From: a virus | Virus record (IMG/VR): IMGVR_UViG_3300025418_000293 | Location: 1-52,733 of that record | Strand: one strand, 5' to 3' | DNA: 52,733 nucleotides | Part shown: positions 22,343-29,017 of the stretch, piece after piece | Position numbering within the stretch: position 1 is the first letter of the stretch | Layout: the number at the start of each line of letters is the position of its first letter | The notes under the pieces: model-generated | Seen by the model: only the letters and a program-made list of their open reading frames with translations | What the model was told of the DNA's origin: nothing | Databases searched by the model: none | Made by a program: the position numbers and the translations under genes

Positions 22343-22371
22343 TTGACAAAGTCTAGACATGCCACTATATT
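22343..22371 (+). promoter_or_regulatory. Promoter of the replication block, shared -35 element
   Basis: TTGACA (22343-22348), a 17-base spacer and TATATT (22366-22371). CTTGACAAAGTCTA is identical to the 15836 and 30390 promoters. The expected start coincides with the ATG at 22378, so the message would be leaderless. Two related sequences, CTAGACATGCCAC and CTAGGCATGGCAC, lie 19 bases apart around the -10. Confidence 0.9.
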
Positions 22372-22377
22372 CTAGGC

Positions 22378-22731
22378 ATGGCACAAACACCTGAATCAAA
22401 AGTTAAAGCAAAAGTAAAAGCCGTGCTTGATTTTCACGGCGCATACTATTTCTTCCCCGCTAGTAATGGCTATGGTCATGCGGGCATACCCGACATCATA
22501 GTATGCCACTGCGGATACTTCTTTGCAATAGAATGCAAAGCGGGCAAGAAACAACCAACAGCATTACAAGAACGAGAACTACGGCGCATCCGTGAACACG
22601 GAGGCGTAGCACTCGTCATCAACGAAAGCAATATCAACGATATTGAAATTTACCTCAACTACGCAAAGGAAGAATATGATAGAACGACTAATGCGATTAC
22701 CTCTCGCGCCACAAATACAAGCCTTATGTGA
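22378..22731 (+). CDS. VRR-NUC family nuclease
   Basis: A 117-residue PD-(D/E)xK nuclease. E6 near the start, GIPDII with D39, FFAIECKAGK with E52 and K54, and PTALQ followed by GGVALVIN are the VRR-NUC signature (PF08774). Stand-alone phage members are thought to cut branched DNA such as Holliday junctions or flaps. It is the first gene of the replication block, right on the promoter start with no room for a ribosome binding site. The last 56 bases overlap the next gene. Confidence 0.9.
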   Translation: MAQTPESKVKAKVKAVLDFHGAYYFFPASNGYGHAGIPDIIVCHCGYFFAIECKAGKKQPTALQERELRRIREHGGVALVINESNINDIEIYLNYAKEEYDRTTNAITSRATNTSLM

Positions 22732-23026
22732 AAAGATCGATGTTTACGAGCCCAACGACACCAGTTCCGATGATTCATTTGTGCTTCATGTTGAAAAGTT
22801 ATCCAAACATTTAGGTTTTTGGGAGCGTCGTTGTGTTACTCGCGCTTTGAATAAAAACAAACGCTCTCGCGTACTCAATCGTGCTATGGAGCTTGTGATT
22901 GGTAAAGAAACCCAAGAGCAACCAATTAGAGATGTGTACAGGTGGACGACTCTAAGGAATGATAACTTGCGTGACATGCTCGAAGCCCACGAAGAATATG
23001 TTGCTAAATTAAACGGCGCACAATGA
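22676..23026 (+). CDS. Unknown small protein before the polymerase
   Basis: A 116-residue protein. The chosen ATG has AAGGAAG upstream; an earlier alternative start lacks this. It is basic and helical, with KIDVYEPNDTSSDDSF, then LGFWERRCVTRALNKNKRS. No family was recognised. It overlaps the nuclease gene by 56 bases in another frame and the polymerase start by four, so it is probably a replication accessory protein. Confidence 0.65.
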   Translation: MIERLMRLPLAPQIQALCEKIDVYEPNDTSSDDSFVLHVEKLSKHLGFWERRCVTRALNKNKRSRVLNRAMELVIGKETQEQPIRDVYRWTTLRNDNLRDMLEAHEEYVAKLNGAQ

Positions 23027-24849
23027 TTACAATAGATTTTGAAACGTATTACGACAAGGACTATTCTTTGTCGAAGCTAACGACTGAGGAGTACGTTCGC
23101 GACCCTCAGTTCGAGGTCATTGGTGTGGGCGTCAAAGTAAACGACGAGCCCAGCGTTTGGTTCTCAGGAACGTTTGAAGAAACGGCAGAGTTCCTTGCGC
23201 AATACGACTGGGGCGATCATTTCGTATTGGCCCACAATGCTATGTTTGACTCGGCTATTCTGACATGGCTCTTTGGGCAGAAGCCCAAGGCGTGGCTTGA
23301 TACCCTATCCATGGCGCGGGCGTTGTTCGGCACGCAGGTGGGGGGCAGTCTTAAATCTTTGGTTCAGCACTTTGGGTTGGGCGAAAAGGGTGTTGAGGTT
23401 GAGGACGCTAAGGGATTGAGGCGCCAGGAGTTTCCCCCTCAACAGTTAACACAGTATGGTGAGTATTGTAAGAACGACGTAGAGCTAACCTATTCTTTGT
23501 TTAAAGAGCTTGACCGAGCTTTTCCCGTAAAGGAAAAACGTCTCATAGATATAACTCTGCGTATGTTCAGCGACCCACTGCTAGAGCTAGATGTGGACAG
23601 ATTGGAAGATCATCTGCAAGGCGTGCGTGACCGCAAGGAAAAACTATTTGCCGACGCCAAGATTACAAAGGAAGTCCTTAGTTCGAGTAACCAGTTTTCC
23701 GAGTTGCTGATTGCGAACGGGGTAACCCCGCCAATGAAGATCAGCCCCGCGACGGGCAAGGAGACCTTTGCGTTCGCCAAGAGCGACGAGGAATTTACAG
23801 CCTTACTTGAACATCCGAACGAGGTAGTCCAAGCCTTGGTCGCGGCGAGGCTAGGCGCAAAATCGACGCTGGAGGAAACAAGAACGGAGCGTTTCATAGC
23901 TATAGCCCGTCGTGGTCATATTTGTGGGGCGTTGCGCCGTGTGCCAATTCCTCTCAAATATTACGCGGCTCATACGGGGCGGTGGGGTGGCGCGGATAAG
24001 ATTAACTTGCAGAACTTGCCTAGCCGTGGATCAGAGGGTGGTAAGTTGAAGAGGTGCATTGTCGCCCCGCGCGGGCATGTCATCATTGACTGCGACTCGT
24101 CTCAGATCGAGGCACGCGTGTTAGCTTACCTGACTGGATCGCGCGACTTGTTGAATATGTTTAGTAATAAAGCAGATGTGTACAAGTACATGGCTATGAT
24201 GATCTATGGAAAACCGCCCGAATACATTACACCCGAAGAACGATTCATTGGTAAGACCACAGTGCTTGGCGCGGGCTACGGCATGGGTGGGGAAAAGTTT
24301 CAACGCCAGTTAAAAAGCATGGGCAAAGACTTGGATTTGGATATGTGCAAATACATTATCAAGACCTATCGTGCTAACGCTAGCAACATTGCAAGTTGGT
24401 GGCTACATCTGACCAATGTATTGGATGCAATGACCAAAGGCAAGGAGTTGATCATTGATTACCTAGATATCATGACGCTCGACCCGTTCACTGGAATCAA
24501 ACTGCCGAACGGCCTGTCTTTGACTTATCCCGAACTAACTCGTCATAGCTCGGGAGAATTTACCTATAAGACACGCATGGGAATCAACAAAATCTATGGT
24601 GGCAAAGTAGCTGAAAACCTATGTCAAGCAGTGGCAAGGTGCATCATTGGCGAGCAGATTATTGAGATCGAAAAGAAATACCGTGTGGTGCTGACTGTGC
24701 ATGACGCCATCGCTTGCGTCGTCCCTGACGAAGAAGCGCATACGGCTAGAGCATACATTGAAGAATGCATGAGAACTCCCCCTAGGTGGGCGCCTGAGTT
24801 ACCCCTTGATTGTGAGTCAGGCATGGCTCAAAACTATGGAGATTGTTAA
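23023..24849 (+). CDS. Family A DNA polymerase with 3'-5' exonuclease
   Basis: A 608-residue protein. The exonuclease domain begins with IDFETYY (D5, E7), followed by HNAMFDSAIL and the YCKNDVELTY motif. Polymerase motif A is CDSSQIEARVLAY (D358, E363), the O-helix is R407-xxx-K411-xxx-L415-xxx-Y419-G, and motif C is VHDAIA (H560, D561). The residue equivalent to Phe762 of E. coli Pol I is Leu415. In surveys of viral PolA, Leu at this site goes with slower, often temperate-type replication, but no integrase is present here. It replicates the phage genome and partners with the helicase, primase and SSB downstream. Confidence 0.97.
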   Translation: MITIDFETYYDKDYSLSKLTTEEYVRDPQFEVIGVGVKVNDEPSVWFSGTFEETAEFLAQYDWGDHFVLAHNAMFDSAILTWLFGQKPKAWLDTLSMARALFGTQVGGSLKSLVQHFGLGEKGVEVEDAKGLRRQEFPPQQLTQYGEYCKNDVELTYSLFKELDRAFPVKEKRLIDITLRMFSDPLLELDVDRLEDHLQGVRDRKEKLFADAKITKEVLSSSNQFSELLIANGVTPPMKISPATGKETFAFAKSDEEFTALLEHPNEVVQALVAARLGAKSTLEETRTERFIAIARRGHICGALRRVPIPLKYYAAHTGRWGGADKINLQNLPSRGSEGGKLKRCIVAPRGHVIIDCDSSQIEARVLAYLTGSRDLLNMFSNKADVYKYMAMMIYGKPPEYITPEERFIGKTTVLGAGYGMGGEKFQRQLKSMGKDLDLDMCKYIIKTYRANASNIASWWLHLTNVLDAMTKGKELIIDYLDIMTLDPFTGIKLPNGLSLTYPELTRHSSGEFTYKTRMGINKIYGGKVAENLCQAVARCIIGEQIIEIEKKYRVVLTVHDAIACVVPDEEAHTARAYIEECMRTPPRWAPELPLDCESGMAQNYGDC

Positions 24850-25511
24850 TGGGAAATATAACGTGGTCATATAGTAGCTTGAGCCTGTACCAACAATGCC
24901 CCAAAAAGTATTATCACTTGCGGGTTGCCAAAGATGTGAAAGAACCGTTAAGCGAAGCGATATCGTTTGGTAATGAGATTCACAAGATTGCGCATCAATA
25001 TGTACAAGATGGTGTTCCTGTTCCTGAGAAGCACAAGAAGATTGAGGCAGCTTTGGAATCAGTACGCAAAATGGAAGGCGAGAAGTTGTGCGAGAACAAG
25101 CTCGGCCTTACCGCTGATCTTGATCCCTGCGGGTTCTTTGACAAGAAAGTATGGTGGCGCGGCATTGCAGACATTATTATTTTGCAGGGCGACAAGGCGG
25201 TCACGATTGATTACAAAACGGGCAAAAGCAAATTCCCCGATTTGAAGCAGTTGGAGATTGTTTCGTTGGCAATTTTTAAGCACTTCCCACAAGTTAAGAA
25301 AGTCAGAGCGGGCTTGATGTTCTTGTTTGCAGATGACCTAGTCAAAGCAACATACGATGCTAAAGATCAGGAAACGATGTGGGGCCCATGGATAGCAGAC
25401 ACGAGTCAGTTGCAAAGCGCAGTTGAGCATAACATTTGGAACGCTAAACCAAACTTCACATGTCGTGGTTGGTGTCCCGTTAAAGACTGCTTGCATAACG
25501 AGGGGAATTGA
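24849..25511 (+). CDS. Cas4/RecB-like PD-(D/E)xK nuclease with Fe-S cysteines
   Basis: A 220-residue protein whose ATG overlaps the polymerase stop (TAATG). The nuclease core has FGNEIHKIAH (H45), GIADIIIL (D108) and TIDYKTGK (D121, K123). Cysteines C17 in YQQCPKKYY and C205, C209, C214 in CRGWCPVKDC are placed as in Cas4/AddB-type enzymes, where they bind a 4Fe-4S cluster. Such phage exonucleases resect DNA ends for recombination and replication. No CRISPR array or other cas gene is present, so a CRISPR role is unlikely. Confidence 0.9.
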   Translation: MGNITWSYSSLSLYQQCPKKYYHLRVAKDVKEPLSEAISFGNEIHKIAHQYVQDGVPVPEKHKKIEAALESVRKMEGEKLCENKLGLTADLDPCGFFDKKVWWRGIADIIILQGDKAVTIDYKTGKSKFPDLKQLEIVSLAIFKHFPQVKKVRAGLMFLFADDLVKATYDAKDQETMWGPWIADTSQLQSAVEHNIWNAKPNFTCRGWCPVKDCLHNEGN

Positions 25512-25512
25512 T

Positions 25513-25620
25513 ATGGTAGATGCATTAGTTTGGGCGTTGGCATTTGGTGGTGTGATTGCCGTCGTTATTTATGCGGCGGTATTGGCATGGATGTTTGTGC
25601 AGGAGCATAAAGATGACTAA
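25513..25620 (+). CDS. 35-residue single-pass membrane protein
   Basis: ATG with GAGGGGAA upstream, 1 base after the nuclease stop. MVDALVWALAFGGVIAVVIY, then AAVLAWMFVQEHKDD: one hydrophobic helix (about residues 5-28) and a short charged tail. It overlaps the next gene by 8 bases. The function is unknown. Confidence 0.65.
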   Translation: MVDALVWALAFGGVIAVVIYAAVLAWMFVQEHKDD

Positions 25621-25858
25621 AGAAGAAATTTTAAAGATAGCACAAGAATGCAATTTATTAGGAATGCGCCCACATCTTGATGGTATTTATTCTGAATCAC
25701 TTGAAGCCTTTGCCAAACTGGTAGCAGAAAAAGAACGTGAGGCGTGTGCTGAAATTTGTGATGGTTTTTACTTATCATGGATAGACATACAAGGTAGATA
25801 TGAATTCATGGGTGAGGGAGCAAGCGAATGTGCTGGTGCAATCAGAGCAAGGAAATAA
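25613..25858 (+). CDS. Small EREACA-motif protein (array member 1)
   Basis: An 81-residue protein starting MTKEEILKIAQECN, the same opening as several neighbours. AFAKLVAEKEREACAEICD and the closing GAIRARK form a motif pair common in small phage proteins of unknown function. It begins a run of about eleven small genes to 28547 that share parts with one another. Most of the run overlaps by 4-14 bases. Confidence 0.7.
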   Translation: MTKEEILKIAQECNLLGMRPHLDGIYSESLEAFAKLVAEKEREACAEICDGFYLSWIDIQGRYEFMGEGASECAGAIRARK

Positions 25859-25860
25859 TA

Positions 25861-26040
25861 ATGACTAAAGAAGAAATTGATTATTTTTTAATACAAGAAC
25901 ATTTTGTAAAACTTTGTAGATGGATAGCAGAACTAGAACGTGAAGAGTGTGCCAAGATTTGCGATGAATATGCGCTAGAAGATGAGAATTGGGCAGGCGG
26001 TTGTGCTTTCGCTATTCGTAAAAGGGGAAAAAATGACTAA
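25861..26040 (+). CDS. Small EREACA-motif protein (array member 2)
   Basis: A 59-residue shorter relative of the preceding gene: MTKEEIDYFLIQ, RWIAELEREECAKICDEY and CAFAIRKRG. The 2-base gap and shared opening suggest duplication. No catalytic residues are visible. Confidence 0.65.
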   Translation: MTKEEIDYFLIQEHFVKLCRWIAELEREECAKICDEYALEDENWAGGCAFAIRKRGKND

Positions 26041-26587
26041 AGAAGAACTATTTGATATTGCAGATCAAATATTAACCATGCCATACAAAAAAGAAGATGT
26101 ATTGTATTTGGCAAATTATTTGATGGAAAACGGCAGGCAAATGATGTTGAAAAACGCAGAGTTACAAATCGAAGTGGCAATACTAAAAGAACGTGAGGCG
26201 TGTGCTGATTTACTTATGGGATTACATGAGGCGCAAAGTAACAATGACAACCATAACTATTACCACTTTGCTTCAAACGCCATCAAGGAATTAAGAGGCA
26301 AGACTATTACCATTAAAACTAAACAATATAAACCACAACGCACATGGGTAGGACTAACTGAACTAGACTGCGTAGGTTGGTTTGGCTATGACACGGGAGT
26401 TGGCGCTTGGTTTGAAACAAACAAAGGTGATGATGACTCTATTCCGTTATACAAAGAACCACCACAGCGTGAATGGGTAGGACTGACTGATGAAGAGATA
26501 CAAGAATGTCTGCAAGGTTTGCCAACACAGACCATCGATGTGTATGCAAGACGCATTGAAATTAAGATTAAGGAGAAGAACACATGA
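26033..26587 (+). CDS. Array member 3: EREACA region plus two WVGLT modules
   Basis: A 184-residue composite. It starts MTKEELFDIADQIL, has KEREACADLLM (about 60-70) and then two copies of the module QRTWVGLTELD and QREWVGLTDEEIQE, with the closing KIKEKNT. It appears to fuse the EREACA type of the preceding genes with the WVGLT type of the following ones. The function is unknown; the module recurs in other phages at the ends of small proteins. Confidence 0.7.
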   Translation: MTKEELFDIADQILTMPYKKEDVLYLANYLMENGRQMMLKNAELQIEVAILKEREACADLLMGLHEAQSNNDNHNYYHFASNAIKELRGKTITIKTKQYKPQRTWVGLTELDCVGWFGYDTGVGAWFETNKGDDDSIPLYKEPPQREWVGLTDEEIQECLQGLPTQTIDVYARRIEIKIKEKNT

Positions 26588-26967
26588 CTGACGAAGAAAT
26601 ACACAACATTTATTTGCACATGAGTGGCAAAGCGGAAGGGTTAGTTGAAGCGACTGGCACGGCTGACTTTCCTGTATTGTTTGCTAGAGCAATACTTGAG
26701 TACGAAGGACTGACAAAAGATATGCAAAACATGGCATCTAAATCTACTTATAAAGAACAACTAGAAACAAAAAATGAACCTGTGGCGTGGGAACAGTTCC
26801 ATGAACACATGGCGGGGCCAAATTATGTTGCACCACAACGCACATGGGTAGGACTGACAGAAGAAGATTTAAAACTACTATCTGCTGAATGGCGAATTGT
26901 TTATGGCGCATGGATGGATGACTTTGCCAAAGACATTGAAGCCAAGCTGAAGGAGCGTAACACATGA
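26584..26967 (+). CDS. Array member 4: WVGLT-motif protein
   Basis: A 127-residue protein overlapping its neighbours by 4 bases at each end (ATGA). It starts MTDEEIHNIYLHMSG, has KNEPVAWEQF in the middle, then PQRTWVGLTEEDLK and closes with FAKDIEAKLKERNT. The last two pieces are shared with members 3, 5 and 6. Confidence 0.7.
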   Translation: MTDEEIHNIYLHMSGKAEGLVEATGTADFPVLFARAILEYEGLTKDMQNMASKSTYKEQLETKNEPVAWEQFHEHMAGPNYVAPQRTWVGLTEEDLKLLSAEWRIVYGAWMDDFAKDIEAKLKERNT

Positions 26968-27293
26968 CTAAAGAAGCATTACAAATTGCATTAAATGCGT
27001 TGACTGATTTTGATTACGACAAACGCATCAAGGCTATTGAAATTATTAAAGAAGCACTAGAAACAAAAGATGAGCCTGTGGCGTGGATGAACAGACACGG
27101 TGCTTGTAAGACTTCTTTGTTTAGGGAGATGGAAGCTGGCGCAAAAGAAGAATACACCATTCCTCTTTACACCACAACACAACGCACATGGGTAGGACTG
27201 ACGGATGACGATGAAATTCCTTGGGATGGGGTCGATGCCAAGTCTTTTGCCAGAGCCATTGAAGCCAAGCTGAAGGATAAGAACAATGGATGA
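26964..27293 (+). CDS. Array member 5: WVGLT-motif protein
   Basis: A 109-residue protein: MTKEALQIALNALTDF, KDEPVAWMNRHGACKTS, TTQRTWVGLTDDDE and SFARAIEAKLKDKN. The DEPVAW element matches member 4 and the ending matches members 4 and 6. The ATG overlaps the upstream stop. Confidence 0.7.
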   Translation: MTKEALQIALNALTDFDYDKRIKAIEIIKEALETKDEPVAWMNRHGACKTSLFREMEAGAKEEYTIPLYTTTQRTWVGLTDDDEIPWDGVDAKSFARAIEAKLKDKNNG

Positions 27294-27597
27294 AAATACA
27301 CGCCCTTGGTACACCATTGATGAACTAAATGCGTGGGCTGATAATTACCAAAATGAGCAGTGGCATAAAGCCGCAATCAGGCTTGGAGAAGAATTAGCAT
27401 CTGTTGGGCCTGTTGGCTATTACGAAATGGACGCAAAAGAATGGCTTGATTGGGCTATGTCAACCGTACAAACTCGCACATGGGTAGGACTGACGGATGA
27501 TGAATTTAATGAACTTTACGATAAATATGTTCCAGAATCTTGCTACGCATTGTTAATTGAAAAAGTAGAAGCCAAGCTGAAGGAGCGCAACACATGA
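27286..27597 (+). CDS. Array member 6: WVGLT-motif protein
   Basis: A 103-residue protein with a different N-terminal half (MDENTRPWYTIDELNAWADN, GEELASVGPVGYYEMD). It then has the shared TRTWVGLTDDEFNEL and ending KVEAKLKERNT. The new front and shared tail suggest recombination at the module borders. Confidence 0.7.
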   Translation: MDENTRPWYTIDELNAWADNYQNEQWHKAAIRLGEELASVGPVGYYEMDAKEWLDWAMSTVQTRTWVGLTDDEFNELYDKYVPESCYALLIEKVEAKLKERNT

Positions 27598-27779
27598 AGA
27601 AACCTGAAGACGATGGTTATGAATACAAAATATATGACATGGCAAGATTTTATGTACCCGAAGGTTTGTATTCAATTGAAGATATTGAAAAAATGCTTGT
27701 TCACATGAAAAAAACAAAACAAAAAACAGAAGCATACCTTGCAAAAACATTAGAGCCAATTAAGGAGAAGAAAACATGA
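27594..27779 (+). CDS. Array member 7: small Lys/Glu-rich protein
   Basis: A 61-residue protein without the WVGLT motif, but with the same kind of ending (EPIKEKKT) and ATGA-type overlap at both ends. The opening MKKPEDDGYEYKIYDMARFY is unfamiliar. Confidence 0.6.
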   Translation: MKKPEDDGYEYKIYDMARFYVPEGLYSIEDIEKMLVHMKKTKQKTEAYLAKTLEPIKEKKT

Positions 27780-27949
27780 TTAGAAAAGACATACAAAAAG
27801 CATGGAACATGATGTCTATGCATAACAGTGAATTGTTGTTGGAGAACTATGAGCTGAAGGAGCGCATCAATAAATTAGAAGCACAACTATTTAAAAGAAC
27901 ATTTTGGGGGTACATCAAATGTTTGTGGGTTAATAGGAGGGTGTTATGA
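27776..27949 (+). CDS. Array member 8: 57-residue coiled-coil peptide
   Basis: ATG overlapping the previous stop, frame MIRKDIQKAWNMMSMHNSEL then LLENYELKERINKLEAQLFK and a basic, aromatic C terminus. The central part is a short leucine-type coiled coil. The stop overlaps the next start (ATGA). It is too small for a confident family. Confidence 0.55.
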   Translation: MIRKDIQKAWNMMSMHNSELLLENYELKERINKLEAQLFKRTFWGYIKCLWVNRRVL

Positions 27950-28158
27950 CTGAAGAAGATGAAGAGTTTGATCGTATACAAAAACGCATTGATCGGTACA
28001 AAGAAAATCCACGATGGAGAGACCACAGTATTTGGGTAGGATTAACGCCTGATGAATTGAATGAAATTTTTGATTCGTTTAAGACATGGAACAGTTTTCA
28101 AATAACAGATGTTTATTTTGCAATTGAAACTAAATTAAAGGATAAAAATGGATACTGA
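27946..28158 (+). CDS. Array member 9: WVGLT-motif protein
   Basis: A 70-residue protein: acidic and basic helix at the front (MTEEDEEFDRIQKRID), then HSIWVGLTPDELNEIF and the closing AIETKLKDKNGY. This is the shortest form of the shared tail module; a GGAGGG ribosome binding site precedes it. Confidence 0.7.
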   Translation: MTEEDEEFDRIQKRIDRYKENPRWRDHSIWVGLTPDELNEIFDSFKTWNSFQITDVYFAIETKLKDKNGY

Positions 28159-28387
28159 AGAAATTATTGAGTTGGCTAAACAAGCGGGGTTTTTTATTAA
28201 CGATGAACTGACAATTACATCTCCATTTATTGAAGATATTTGTATTTCGCCGATGCTTAAAGAGTTTGCCAAGTTGGTAGCGCAAAAAGAACGCGAAATC
28301 TGCGCTGACTTTGTAGCGGGCTGGACGGGCCCTGATGGTAAGCATGGCTGTGCTAGAGCATTACGAGGTCGGTCTGATGGAGAATGA
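28148..28387 (+). CDS. Array member 10: EREACA-motif protein
   Basis: A 79-residue protein returning to the first type: MDTEEIIELAKQAGFF, EFAKLVAQKEREICADF and CARALRGRS. It overlaps both neighbours. It brackets the array with members 1 and 2. Confidence 0.7.
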   Translation: MDTEEIIELAKQAGFFINDELTITSPFIEDICISPMLKEFAKLVAQKEREICADFVAGWTGPDGKHGCARALRGRSDGE

Positions 28388-28547
28388 TTTCCCATTGAAC
28401 CTACGCGATTACTTTGCATCAGCGGCAATGCAGGGCATGTTGGCTAACCCAAATTTAGAAAACACATCTGCTTTTGACATAGCAGACTGGGCGTACTACC
28501 AAGCAGACGCAATGATTGAAGCAAGGAAAGCAAATGAGGTGTCCTGA
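28377..28547 (+). CDS. Array member 11: LRDYFA-motif protein
   Basis: A 56-residue protein: MENDFPLNLRDYFASAAMQG and YQADAMIEARKANEVS, a known pattern of small phage proteins (LRDYFA ... ADAMLEAR) of unknown function. The ATG lies inside the end of the previous gene; the stop overlaps the next gene by 14 bases. Confidence 0.65.
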   Translation: MENDFPLNLRDYFASAAMQGMLANPNLENTSAFDIADWAYYQADAMIEARKANEVS

Positions 28548-28770
28548 ATGCGCAGTATGGACAATAGTAGTATCGACAAGACAGACTGCTAAAAGCTATA
28601 CTAGACGGCGAGAATGTGCAAATGGGCACAGATTCACAACCCATGAAACGGTAATTAAAAAGGAGAAACAAAATGCCTTACGTCAACACGCCGAGACCAT
28701 ACAAGAAAGAGTATCAGGAACAGAAAGCAAGGGGCGAGGAGAAACGCAGAGCGGAACGCCAAAGAGCTAG
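28534..28770 (+). CDS. NrdR-like zinc-ribbon protein without ATP-cone
   Basis: A 78-residue protein. MRCPECAVWTIVVSTRQTAK and RRRECANGHRFTTHE match the zinc-ribbon head of NrdR, the repressor of ribonucleotide reductase genes, but the second metal pair is C28...H32 and the ATP-cone domain is missing. The tail is a Lys/Glu/Ser-rich extension that overlaps the next gene for 98 bases. It may be a DNA-binding or decoy regulator; no ribonucleotide reductase gene is in the window. Confidence 0.65.
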   Translation: MRCPECAVWTIVVSTRQTAKSYTRRRECANGHRFTTHETVIKKEKQNALRQHAETIQERVSGTESKGRGETQSGTPKS

Positions 28771-29017
28771 ACGCGCTATCGACAAAATGTATCCCGATAG
28801 GGACAAAAACGGAGAAGCCGATATTCGCCAGGGCAAAGACGTTGCCCATGTTAAAGCATTAGATAAAGGTGGCTCGAACAAAGCGGGCGTCTTTATTGAA
28901 AGCGCACATGGCAACAGATCATTCAAGCGCGACTCTAAGAGAAACCTTGTCTCTGAGACTACCAAGTCCGAGAAAGGCGAAAAGAAACTAAGCAAAGTAA
29001 TAAAGTTAAAAAAATGA
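28673..29017 (+). CDS. Small HNH-like basic protein
   Basis: A 114-residue protein with AAGGAGAAACAAA before the ATG. A very basic N terminus (YKKEYQEQKARGEEKRRAER) is followed by KDVAHVKALDKGGSNKAGVF and HGNRSFKRD. The H-V-K-x-L-x-K-GG-x-N ... NRSF layout resembles small HNH-type proteins of phages, although the metal-binding His residues are few, so activity is doubtful. It is largely in another frame than the overlapping 28534 gene. Confidence 0.6.
   Translation: MPYVNTPRPYKKEYQEQKARGEEKRRAERQRARRAIDKMYPDRDKNGEADIRQGKDVAHVKALDKGGSNKAGVFIESAHGNRSFKRDSKRNLVSETTKSEKGEKKLSKVIKLKK

Noticed and set aside
24849-25511. Cas4-like nuclease as part of a CRISPR system
   Set aside because: There is no repeat-spacer array and no other cas gene in the window. 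Stand-alone nucleases of this type are common in phage replication modules.
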